Shown here piece after piece: positions 1 through 6,624 of a DNA stretch of 9,759 nt; the stretch's first letter is position 1, and each line of letters opens with the position of its first letter. The stretch spans positions 1 to 9,759 of the forward strand of contig JAJQID010000105.1 of the NCBI GenBank assembly GCA_021199405.1, written 5' to 3'. Both the position numbers and the translations under genes were made by a program. Below the pieces are notes generated by a model, which saw only the letters and a program-made list of their open reading frames with translations, was not told the DNA's origin and did no database searches. This DNA is from Lachnospiraceae bacterium. GTDB lineage: Bacteria; Bacillota; Clostridia; Lachnospirales; Lachnospiraceae.

Positions 1-1069
1 CCTGATGCTGCATGGGGGTCTGGTAGCTCCCGGAGACAGGGGCGATTGCCAGGCTGGCGGTTACTCTGGCCAAAGAGGCCTGCGCACCGCCATCTTCAGT
101 TCTTTCATCAGTGATTTTATCCAGTATTTCCTCAAAAAAAGCATTATAAATAAACTGGTTCCCGCCGATGTAGCCCTGAGTATCCGCAGTGGTGACACAC
201 ACCAGATCCGCCTCTGGCTGCATAATCAGAAGCTGGCCGCCCATGCCGTAGCAGACGCTGCCGCCCCGCTCGGTTCTCCAGAACTGCATGCCGTAGCCGC
301 AGCCCTCGCTTGGCAGAGGCGCCTTCATGATGTTGGGAGAGATAAAGGACAGCGCTTGATCGATGTACTTTTCGGAAATCCGTTTTTCCCCGAAGATGGT
401 TCCCTTACAGGAGAGGAAGTATCCGACTTTCATCAGATCCATGGGGGTGCACATCAGCCCGGTGCCTCCCATGGATACGCCGTTGGGATCTGTCAGCATA
501 TAGCCGTCCCCGCTCAGATCCAGACCATGAAATACGGTGCTCCTCATGAAATCCCAGAAGGGCACGCCTGCCATTTTTTCTATCAGGGCGCAGAGCACAT
601 GGGGAGAGCTGGTGTCATAGTGAAAAATGGTGCCCGGCGGATGGTCGGGTGTGGCGATAAAAAAGCTTTCCACCCAGTCGTCGGTGAGCCCCAGCTTGTA
701 GGTGGTCTTGCTGTAGCAGGTGCGCATCTCCAGCATATTCTGCAGGGTCATCTCCGCCAGATAGGGATGCACATTCACCGGGCATTTTTCAGGAAACAGA
801 TCCACAATTCTGTCATCGGCATGAAGCTCCCCACGGGTGATCAGATAGCCGATTCCCAGAGACACCATACTCTTGCTGACGGAAAACATCCGGTGCAGCT
901 TTTCTCTGTGATAGGGTCTGTAATAGCCTTCATAGACCAGCTTCCCGTGGCGCATCAGCAAAAGACTGTGCATCGGAATCTGGTTCCGCTCAAGACGCCG
1001 GATCATATTTTCAATCTGTTCAGAACCGATTCCCACGGATTCCGGGGAAGCAACGGGAATTTCAAACAT
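1..1069 (-). CDS. Serine beta-lactamase-family hydrolase (class C/esterase-like), 3' end outside window
   Basis: At least 356 residues read on the minus strand from an ATG at 1067-1069, with an AGGAGG ribosome binding site at 1075-1080 that settles the start. The protein belongs to the serine beta-lactamase/penicillin-binding-like fold. The nucleophile motif SxxK is seen as S63-V-S-K66 within FSVSKSM. The second motif is Y151-D-T in HYDTSSPHVL, followed by the usual helix ALIEKMAG. A glycine-rich YGMGGQ near residues 274-279 sits where the third (KTG/HxG-like) motif is expected. No signal peptide is visible, so it is probably cytoplasmic. The family includes esterases, peptidases and amidases, and the substrate cannot be read from the sequence. 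It is transcribed divergently from the DUF4160/XRE module. Being next to hemicellulose genes makes an ester- or oligosaccharide-related role possible, but this is only inference. The C-terminal tail after about residue 325 is not assigned. Confidence 0.9.
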   Translation of the reverse strand, partial: MFEIPVASPESVGIGSEQIENMIRRLERNQIPMHSLLLMRHGKLVYEGYYRPYHREKLHRMFSVSKSMVSLGIGYLITRGELHADDRIVDLFPEKCPVNVHPYLAEMTLQNMLEMRTCYSKTTYKLGLTDDWVESFFIATPDHPPGTIFHYDTSSPHVLCALIEKMAGVPFWDFMRSTVFHGLDLSGDGYMLTDPNGVSMGGTGLMCTPMDLMKVGYFLSCKGTIFGEKRISEKYIDQALSFISPNIMKAPLPSEGCGYGMQFWRTERGGSVCYGMGGQLLIMQPEADLVCVTTADTQGYIGGNQFIYNAFFEEILDKITDERTEDGGAQASLARVTASLAIAPVSGSYQTPMQHQ

Positions 1070-1126
1070 AGGCACCTCCTGAAAGGATCAGAATAATAAC
1101 CGGCAGATATTTTTACCGATTGTTAT

Positions 1127-1155
1127 ATATTATCAATTTTGCTTCCACTTTACAA
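1127..1155 (-). promoter_or_regulatory. Candidate sigma-A promoter for the serine hydrolase
   Basis: Read on the minus strand, TTGTAA (1150-1155) and TAATAT (1127-1132) are separated by 17 bp and lie about 60 bp upstream of the start codon. Both boxes match the consensus only in part. The surrounding AT-rich DNA could offer alternatives, for example boxes around TTGATA. Confidence 0.4.
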
Positions 1156-1291
1156 GAATTTTGGAGAAAACATTTTACTAAGAAAAGTTTCTTTATTTGT
1201 CGGAATTTCATAAAAATACGCAGAAGGACGATATATCGACTGAATCCCGAAAAAAATGTGTTAAAATTGAGCTGCAAATGAACAACACCGG

Positions 1292-1320
1292 TTGACAATA
1301 TAGGATTTATTCTATATAAT
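1292..1320 (+). promoter_or_regulatory. Consensus sigma-A promoter for the DUF4160/XRE module
   Basis: TTGACA (1292-1297) and TATAAT (1315-1320), both exact consensus hexamers, are separated by an ideal 17 bp. The promoter lies 23 bp before the TTG start at 1344. A 6-bp perfect dyad occupies the spacer and overlaps the -10 box, suggesting repression of an otherwise strong promoter. Confidence 0.8.
1298..1317. promoter_or_regulatory. Candidate operator dyad inside the promoter
   Basis: ATATAG (1298-1303) and CTATAT (1312-1317) are exact reverse complements separated by 8 bp. The dyad fills the spacer and the first bases of the -10 box of the 1292-1320 promoter. The module encodes an XRE-type DNA-binding protein, so autoregulation at this site is plausible. 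A dyad this AT-rich could also arise by chance. Confidence 0.4.
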
Positions 1321-1343
1321 ATCATCGAGGGAGGAAAGAATAC

Positions 1344-1606
1344 TTGCCGGTTATATCAAGATTTCATGGACTTGTCATAAAAATGTACCTGAGACAAAAG
1401 GAGCACAATCCAATCCGCCGCATATTCATGCGATCAGCGGCGACAGTGTGGGAATGTTTTCAGTGTCTGACGGGATAATGTTTGAGGGAGACCTGGGCAT
1501 TCAGGAGCAAAGGATGGTAAAACAGTTCATTGAACGATACGGAAGAGAACTCCTTGATATGTGGGAAACGCAGCAATTTACTTATCTTGAACCTGTTATA
1601 AAATAA
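1344..1606 (+). pseudogene. DUF4160-family small protein, frameshifted by a 5-bp duplication
   Basis: Translation starts at TTG (1344) behind a strong GGAGG (1330-1334) and gives LPVISRFHGLVIKMYLRQ, typical of the DUF4160 N-terminus (MPxISRFxG). At 1406-1415 the pentamer CAATC occurs twice in tandem, which shifts the frame. The shifted reading ends at TAA 1476-1478 after 44 residues. With one copy removed, the frame continues through HNPPHIHA, the conserved DUF4160 core, then SVSDG, GDLG and ELLDMWETQQF to the stop at 1604-1606. That gives an 85-residue protein of normal family length. The family's function is not established. It often sits next to DUF2442 proteins, as here. The gene is either a true pseudogene or carries a sequence error. 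Confidence 0.8.
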
Positions 1607-1625
1607 AGAAAGGCTGGTGTTGTTC

Positions 1626-2093
1626 ATGTTGCACAAAATTTATACGGTAAAAACGAAAGATAATTTTATTCTGGAAGCTGTTTTTTTTGACGGCACGGTC
1701 AGGGAATATGATGTCAGCAGGCTGTTCTCTCTTTATCCGCAGATGAAGGCGCTGGAGGATCAGAAGCTGTTTTCCCGGGTACAGGTTGATGCCGGAAATT
1801 ACGGTGTTTCCTGGAATGATGAACTGGATCTGGACGCGGAGACGATATGGGAGGACGGCGTGTTTTTAAGACGGGAGAGCACTTCCGTTATGCTTCAGGT
1901 GGCAGTGAATTTGTCCAAAGCCAGAGAAAAGGCGGGGCTTACTCAGAAACAGCTTGCGGAGCGAACCGGTATTTATCAGGCGGATATCAGCAAAATTGAG
2001 CGGGGACTGGGAAATCCGTCTGTCTCAACTCTGAGGCGTCTGGCGGAGGGGCTTGATCTGGAACTGAAGATTGAGTTTAAAGGGGTAGAATGA
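1626..2093 (+). CDS. DUF2442 domain fused to XRE-family helix-turn-helix
   Basis: A protein of 155 residues from the ATG at 1626. GTG 1617 and TTG 1620 are in frame and are possible earlier starts: AAAGG at 1609-1613 is 6 nt from the TTG and 12 nt from the ATG. Residues 1-80 match the DUF2442 pattern (LEAVFFDGTVREYDVSRLF, then LEDQKLFSRVQVD and a YGVSWNDELDLDAETIW ending). Residues about 95-150 form a classical XRE/Cro-like helix-turn-helix, with LTQKQLAERTG as the first part and QADISKIERG as the recognition helix, as in HigA/HipB-type antitoxins. The gene follows the broken DUF4160 gene by about 20 bp under the same promoter. The pair resembles a toxin-antitoxin-like cassette, but that role is inferred. 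The DNA-binding domain makes it a likely autorepressor. Confidence 0.85.
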   Translation: MLHKIYTVKTKDNFILEAVFFDGTVREYDVSRLFSLYPQMKALEDQKLFSRVQVDAGNYGVSWNDELDLDAETIWEDGVFLRRESTSVMLQVAVNLSKAREKAGLTQKQLAERTGIYQADISKIERGLGNPSVSTLRRLAEGLDLELKIEFKGVE

Positions 2094-2100
2094 CAGAGAG

Positions 2101-2118
2101 CAGGGAGAAATCTCCCTG
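2101..2118 (+). terminator. Weak hairpin after the XRE gene
   Basis: CAGGGAG (2101-2107) and CTCCCTG (2112-2118) form a perfect 7-bp stem with the loop AAAT, 7 nt after the XRE stop codon. Only two T residues follow, so it may be a weak terminator or a 3'-end stabiliser rather than an efficient intrinsic terminator. Confidence 0.45.
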
Positions 2119-2147
2119 TTCCCATTCTGAGGAAAAGATGTTATAGT
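2119..2147 (+). promoter_or_regulatory. Candidate promoter for the interrupted GH43 gene
   Basis: TTCCCA (2119-2124) and TATAGT (2142-2147) are separated by 17 bp, about 35 bp before the TTG start at 2181. The -10 box is good and the -35 box is partial. The -35 box directly abuts the preceding hairpin. Confidence 0.35.
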
Positions 2148-2180
2148 GGAGAAAATAAAAAAAGAGAGAGGTAATATATC

Positions 2181-3608
2181 TTGAAAAAACAGGGCTTCAA
2201 TCCATATTTGCCGTCGTGAGAGTATGTACCGGACGGAGAACCTTATATTTTCGGGGACAGAGTGTATGTATACGGCTCCCATGACCGTTTCAGGGGCTAT
2301 GCCTACTGCCTGAATGATTATGTGTGCTGGTCAGCTCCGGTGGACGATTTGAGCGACTGGCGGTATGAGGGGGTTATATACCGTAAGACGGACGATCCCG
2401 CCAACCGCGACGGGGAAATGTGCCTGTACGCGCCGGATGTAACGCAGGGCTATGACGGCAGATATTATCTGTATTATGTGCTGGATGAGATTTCCGTCAT
2501 GTCTGTGGCGGTCTGCGATACTCCCGCCGGAGAGTATTCCTTTTACGGCTATGTGAAATATGAGGACGGCACCCGGCTGGGGGAGGCCCCCGGGGATCTG
2601 CCGCAGTTTGATCCGGCCGTGCTGTGCGAGGACCATAAGGTATATCTGTACAGCGGCTTCTGTGAAAAAAAGAAAAAGAAAACTCCCTGTTCGCAGGTCA
2701 TTGTCCTGAAGGAGGACATGCTCACGATTCAGGAGGCGCCGAGACTTCTGATCCCAGGCAGGTTTGCCAGCGAGGGCACGGATTTTGAGCAAAATCCCTT
2801 TTTTGAGGCGTCCTCCATCAGAAAAATCGGCGGGGATTATTATTTTATTTACTCTTCCGCCTATGGCTGCAGCCTTTGCTACGCCGTCAGCAAAAGCCCG
2901 GTGGAGGGCTTTCGGTATGGAGGTGCGATTGTCAGCAACAATGACATTGGTATCGACAGCTATAAGCCGGCGGAGCTGCCCATGTATTACGGGGGAAATA
3001 ACCATGGCAGCATCATCGAGATCGGCAGACAGTGGTATGTATTTTACCACAGGCATACAGACGGAACCAACTACAGCCGCCAGGGCTGTATCGAACCGAT
3101 TCAGATCAGGGAGGACGGGAGCATTCCCCAGGTGGAAATGACCTCCTGCGGTCCGAACGGCGGACCTCTTGAGGGCAGCGGCACCTATCCGGCCTATATT
3201 GCGTGCAATCTGTTCTGCGGGACGGTGGAGCAGTTTACCGGCTCTCCCGGGGAATGGATGGACGGCCGCTTCCCCAAAATCACCCAGGAGGGCAGGGACG
3301 GAGACGAGGAACCCGGATATATCGCTAATATGAAAGACGGCGCCACGGCGGGCTTTAAATATTTTGACTGTAAAAACGTCCGCGGGGTTTCAGTGACGGT
3401 CCGGGGCCGGGGCACGAACGGCGAGGTACAGCTGATGAACGCCTGGAACGGCGAAGTTCTGGGGAGCATTCCGCTGGGAAGCTCCAACGAGTGGAAGGAA
3501 TATAAGGCGGACATCCGGATTCCGGACGGCGTACAGGCACTTTATTTCCGCTATTGCGGGGAAAAGGCCATGAACCTTCTGAATTTTACCTTATACACGA
3601 TTGACTGA
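2181..3608 (+). pseudogene. GH43 glycosidase with CBM6-like C-terminal domain, in-frame TGA at codon 13
   Basis: The natural start is TTG 2181, behind GAGAGAGG (2164-2171). It reads LKKQGFNPYLPS, then TGA (2217-2219) where relatives of this GH43 type carry tryptophan (SWEYVPDGEP). The same frame then runs to 3608, for 475 residues in full. In full-length numbering, the predicted catalytic base is D18 (PDGEPYIF), the APDV motif holds D86, the pKa-modulating Asp is D144 (QFDPAV), the general acid is E209 (FFEASSIRKI) and the active-site His is H275 (NNHGS). Residues from about 355 look like a CBM6-like beta-sandwich. Known members of the family act as alpha-L-arabinofuranosidases or xylosidases. 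No signal peptide is visible. The first usable restart, GTG 2262 (codon 28), would lack D18, so that product should be inactive. An A-rich tract at 2665-2682 encodes five lysines and could be error-prone. TGG is normal Trp and TGA is used as a stop elsewhere in the window, so reassignment is unlikely. Confidence 0.8.
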
Positions 3609-3794
3609 ATAAGGGCAGTGAGTGCGGCTGAGAGTTTTTTACTGAAAAATAATGAAAATCTTTATGTAAAATATCCAAAATAATCTGAATATTCGGCTTT
3701 CAACGCATATAATTGGACATTTTTGGCGGAAAGGACACAAAAACTTCACTAAATTGTTGGCATTTTGCAAAGGAAAAATGAAGAAATCACAGGA

Positions 3795-3815
3795 ATTTGT
3801 AAAAACTGTACAAAT
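3795..3815. promoter_or_regulatory. Candidate operator upstream of the ABC importer promoter
   Basis: ATTTGTA (3795-3801) and TACAAAT (3809-3815) are perfect 7-bp inverted repeats with a 7-bp spacer, ending 5 bp before the -35 box at 3821. The position just upstream of -35 suits an activator, though a repressor is possible. The rest of the 294-bp spacer (3609-3902) is AT-rich. It holds the promoter, the AAAACTTCACT word at 3740-3750 and no recognisable gene. Confidence 0.45.
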
Positions 3816-3820
3816 ATAAC

Positions 3821-3849
3821 TTGCCAAATCGAAAAACAGGTGTTAATAT
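3821..3849 (+). promoter_or_regulatory. Probable promoter of the sugar ABC importer operon
   Basis: TTGCCA (3821-3826) and TAATAT (3844-3849) are separated by 17 bp. Transcription would begin near 3856, giving a leader of about 45 nt before the start codon at 3903. This is the best promoter-like pair in the spacer. Confidence 0.55.
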
Positions 3850-3902
3850 AAAAATTGGTATTGCTGTATATCAGCACCGAATCTTTTAAGGAGGAAAAAT
3901 TT

Positions 3903-5498
3903 ATGATCAAAAGCATTTCCCGCAGAGACTTCATGAAGGGAATGGCAGTGGGCGGCGTAGCAATAGGCTCCGCAGGTCTTCTGTCGGCGTGCTCCAGCAG
4001 CTCCAGCAGCACCAGCACCAGCAGCACTGACACCAGCAGCGAGAGTTCTTCCACAGGGGAGACCGCCGCAGTTGAAAAGCCCGCAAGCATTTCCCTGATG
4101 TTTGACGGTACCGTGGTTACACAGGCAAACGGCCAGGCAGAATTCTTCGAGAAACTGACTGAGTTGACAGGCATTGACTATGACATTACCCAGCCTGATC
4201 ATGACGCATATTATGACGTGCTTGGACAGATCATCGCCGGCGGCGACTGGCCGGATGTCATTCTCTTAAGCTCCACCTATTATTCTGCTTACGCGCAGGC
4301 AGGTGTCATCTGGGATATGACTGATGTTTACGAGGGTTCTGATCTCCAGAGCCGTGTGGAAGCATCAGGTTCCACCAGCGTTGTAGACGGTATGTATGTT
4401 AACGGCCGTCTGTATGGTATGCCTACCGGCCGCGGCAATGGCTGCCTTACCTATATCAAGCAGGCATGGCTGGATGCGGCGGGTCTTTCCGCTCCCACCA
4501 CCTATGATGAGTACTTAGAGGTTCTGGAAGCCTTCTCCAATCTGGATATGGATGGAAACGGCACCACCGGCAATAACTTCGGTGTTTCCGCCTCCGGCTT
4601 CATCGGCTCTGATTCCCCATATGTAAACTATCTGCCTGAGTTCTATCAGGATGCATGGCCCAGCTTCTATCAGCAGGACGACGGCACCTGGGCTGACGGT
4701 TTCACAGAGGATTCCATGAAGGAAGCCATCCAGAGACTGGCTGACGCTTATGCTGCTGGCCTCATTGATCCCACCTCTCTGGATCAGGGCACCAAGGATG
4801 CCCGTAATAAGTTCTATGCTGAGGAGTTTGGCGTGTTCACCTACTGGGCGGGCACCTGGGCGACCAACCTGAAGAACAACCTGGAGAACAACGGCGTGGA
4901 CAGCGAGCTGGTGGCACTTCCGCCCATCGCTGAGGTTCCGTACTACTATGACAGACTTCCTGTGACCTGGTGTATTACCACTGCCTGCAAGAATCCGGAA
5001 GCGGTATTTGAGTATTTCATCTCCGCCATGCACGACGGCGGCGATGTAGAGTTCGCCTGGACCTATGGTGTGGAGGGCGTTCACTGGTCCACTGCTGCTG
5101 AGACCCTGTATGAGGGTACGGACAGCGAGGTTACTTATGAAGAGGGCCAGTTCCACATGCTTGACAACCTGGAGACTCCCGGAACGCAGTACACCAAGAA
5201 CCATCTGGATCCGATGCTGGAGCTGGTGGCTATCGAGGATGATCCGCAGGAGGAAACCGTTGCGGCGGAGGCTCGGAATTCTCAGCAGACCTTTAATGAT
5301 AATTGTAAGACCGTTACACTGGTTCCGTCCACGGACGCTATGGAGCAGTACAACGGCGATCTGACCACCTTAAAGAACGAGCTGATTGCCCTTGTGGTAA
5401 CCGGTCAGCTCACTGTTGACGAGGCCTATGCCCGGTTTGAATCCGAAGGCGGCGCTGGCTGGTCAGAGCAGATCGTGGCTTCTCTGAATGAACTGTAA
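3903..5498 (+). CDS. Carbohydrate ABC transporter substrate-binding lipoprotein (LplA-like), Tat-type signal
   Basis: A protein of 531 residues from ATG 3903. AAGGAGG at 3888-3894 with 8-nt spacing favours this start over upstream in-frame codons. It is the extracellular solute-binding component of a carbohydrate importer, anchored to the outer face of the membrane. The N-terminus has the twin-arginine motif S-R-R-D-F-M-K (residues 6-12), a short hydrophobic stretch, and the lipobox LSAC with Cys30 as the lipidation site. A Ser/Thr-rich linker follows at about 31-53, then a family-1-type binding domain with aromatic-rich segments such as WPDVILLSS, YYSAYAQAG and WAGTWATN. Length and gene order fit the LplA group (about 500-560 residues), which travels with LplB- and LplC-type permeases. 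It is the first gene of the operon. The ligand is unknown. The nearby GH43 enzymes suggest a xylan- or arabinan-derived oligosaccharide (inference). Confidence 0.92.
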   Translation: MIKSISRRDFMKGMAVGGVAIGSAGLLSACSSSSSSTSTSSTDTSSESSSTGETAAVEKPASISLMFDGTVVTQANGQAEFFEKLTELTGIDYDITQPDHDAYYDVLGQIIAGGDWPDVILLSSTYYSAYAQAGVIWDMTDVYEGSDLQSRVEASGSTSVVDGMYVNGRLYGMPTGRGNGCLTYIKQAWLDAAGLSAPTTYDEYLEVLEAFSNLDMDGNGTTGNNFGVSASGFIGSDSPYVNYLPEFYQDAWPSFYQQDDGTWADGFTEDSMKEAIQRLADAYAAGLIDPTSLDQGTKDARNKFYAEEFGVFTYWAGTWATNLKNNLENNGVDSELVALPPIAEVPYYYDRLPVTWCITTACKNPEAVFEYFISAMHDGGDVEFAWTYGVEGVHWSTAAETLYEGTDSEVTYEEGQFHMLDNLETPGTQYTKNHLDPMLELVAIEDDPQEETVAAEARNSQQTFNDNCKTVTLVPSTDAMEQYNGDLTTLKNELIALVVTGQLTVDEAYARFESEGGAGWSEQIVASLNEL

Positions 5499-5555
5499 AA
5501 TTTCCGCAGTAAGGTAATGATTTGATCTTCCGAAACTGAGGACTGATACACGGCA

Positions 5556-5581
5556 GGCGGGGTCAGAAAGACGGCTCCGCC
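5556..5581 (+). promoter_or_regulatory. Intercistronic stem-loop between binding protein and permease
   Basis: GGCGGGG (5556-5562) pairs with CTCCGCC (5575-5581), seven pairs including one G-U, around a 12-nt loop. It lies in the 136-bp gap between the binding-protein stop and the first permease. No T-run follows, so it is more likely an RNA-processing or stabilising element than a terminator. Such elements help keep binding protein in excess over permease. Confidence 0.4.
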
Positions 5582-5634
5582 GCCGCTGAAAGTAAAAGGG
5601 TGCTCTTTAGCATTCTGTGATGGAAGGTAGAGAT

Positions 5635-6612
5635 ATGAAAAAAGAGAAGGTAGCACTGACAGCGGAGGAAAAGACCAAAAAAAGACAGAAAACGTTGGCA
5701 GCCATTAAAACCCACACAGGTTTCTATATAATGTTCCTGCCGGTGTTTATTTTTGCACTTATCTTCTGCTACGCACCGATGGTCGGCGTCCTGCTGGCTT
5801 TTACAAATTATAACGGAATCAAGGCGATCACACCGGAGATCTTTGTGGGCCTGGAGAACTTCCAGAAGATGTTCAGTATGGCCAGCTTCTGGTCCGCGTT
5901 CAGGAATACGCTGGAGATCAGCGTAATTAAGCTGGTTCTGACGACCGGCTTCGCGGTGATCATTTCCGTTCTGCTCAATGAGATCGTCAGCCTGAAATTC
6001 AAGAAGGTGGTGCAGACCATCGTTTATCTGCCCCACTTTATGTCCTGGGTTGTGGTAGCATCTCTGTTCTCCCTGATTCTGGCGCCTACGACCAATGGTA
6101 TGGTGAATACCTTCCTGGTCAGCATCGGAGTCATCGATTCCAGCAACATGATTTATTTCCTGGGCAGCAATACCTGGTGGAGACCGGTGTACTACATTGT
6201 AAACCTGTGGAAAGAGACTGGCTGGCAGACGGTTATTTTCATGGCAACTCTGTCCGGGCTGAATACGGATATGTATGAGGCGGCCGGCATCGACGGCGCC
6301 AACCGGTTCCAGAAGATGTGGTATATCACCTTCCCGGCATTGGCGAACACCATCCTGACCGTGCTGATTCTGAACCTGGCCAAGATCATGAACCTGTTTG
6401 AATCCGTATTCGTTATGCAGAATGACGCGGTGCTTTCCACCTCCAATGTTCTGGAAACGTATATTTATTATCAGGCATTCAACAGCGGAACGATTCCGAA
6501 CTACGGCTATACCGCCGCGGTCGGTTTGTTTAAATCCGTCGTGGCAGCTATCCTCGTACTTGCCTGCAATTCGCTGAGCAAGAAGGTACGCGATGGCCGC
6601 GGTATCGTATAG
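5635..6612 (+). CDS. Carbohydrate ABC transporter permease (LplB-like)
   Basis: A protein of 325 residues from ATG 5635, with GGAAGG at 5622-5627 and 7-nt spacing. GTG 5617 and ATG 5620 are in frame but lack a well-placed ribosome site. It is an inner-membrane channel subunit of a binding-protein-dependent importer. A basic N-terminal tail (residues 1-28) precedes about six hydrophobic segments, roughly at 30-56, 95-118, 128-150, 185-207, 236-258 and 292-313. The cytoplasmic coupling loop carries the EAA motif, E215-A-A-G-I-D-G, then QKMWYITFP. The sequence around YLPHFMSWVVVASLFSLIL is typical of LplB-type permeases. It forms a heterodimer with the next gene product, which starts 12 nt after this stop. 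No dedicated ATPase is encoded nearby, as is common for this group. Confidence 0.93.
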   Translation: MKKEKVALTAEEKTKKRQKTLAAIKTHTGFYIMFLPVFIFALIFCYAPMVGVLLAFTNYNGIKAITPEIFVGLENFQKMFSMASFWSAFRNTLEISVIKLVLTTGFAVIISVLLNEIVSLKFKKVVQTIVYLPHFMSWVVVASLFSLILAPTTNGMVNTFLVSIGVIDSSNMIYFLGSNTWWRPVYYIVNLWKETGWQTVIFMATLSGLNTDMYEAAGIDGANRFQKMWYITFPALANTILTVLILNLAKIMNLFESVFVMQNDAVLSTSNVLETYIYYQAFNSGTIPNYGYTAAVGLFKSVVAAILVLACNSLSKKVRDGRGIV

Positions 6613-6624
6613 GAGGTGGGCAGA

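Noticed and set aside
5..1096. 363-codon plus-strand open frame over the serine hydrolase
   Set aside because: It is antisense to the hydrolase, whose minus-strand reading has a ribosome site, SxxK and family motifs. The plus-strand protein has no recognisable domain.
1180..1238. Small palindromes AAGAAA-AG-TTTCTT (1180-1193) and CGATATATCG (1229-1238)
   Set aside because: Too short and AT-rich to separate from chance. They lie outside the promoter boxes found.
1113..1325. 70-codon minus-strand frame in the divergent spacer
   Set aside because: It covers both promoter regions, is AT-rich with no clear ribosome site, and the translation resembles no family I know.
2181..2261. TGA read as tryptophan or selenocysteine
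   Set aside because: TGG is the Trp codon and TGA serves as a terminal stop elsewhere in the window. The aligned residue is Trp, not Cys, so recoding is less likely than a point mutation or error.
2331..3056. 241-codon minus-strand frame over the first GH43 gene
   Set aside because: It is a shadow of the GH43 frame, with no ribosome site or domain. The plus frame carries the GH43 motifs.
3616..3640. T6 run after the first GH43 gene as a terminator
   Set aside because: TTTTTT at 3635-3640 has no convincing GC-rich stem before it.
3600..3902. CcpA cre site near the importer promoter
   Set aside because: No stretch matches TGWAANCGNTNWCA well. The best dyad (3795-3815) has a different core.
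4515..5204. 229-codon minus-strand frame inside the binding-protein gene
   Set aside because: Shadow of the strongly supported binding-protein frame, with no ribosome site of its own.
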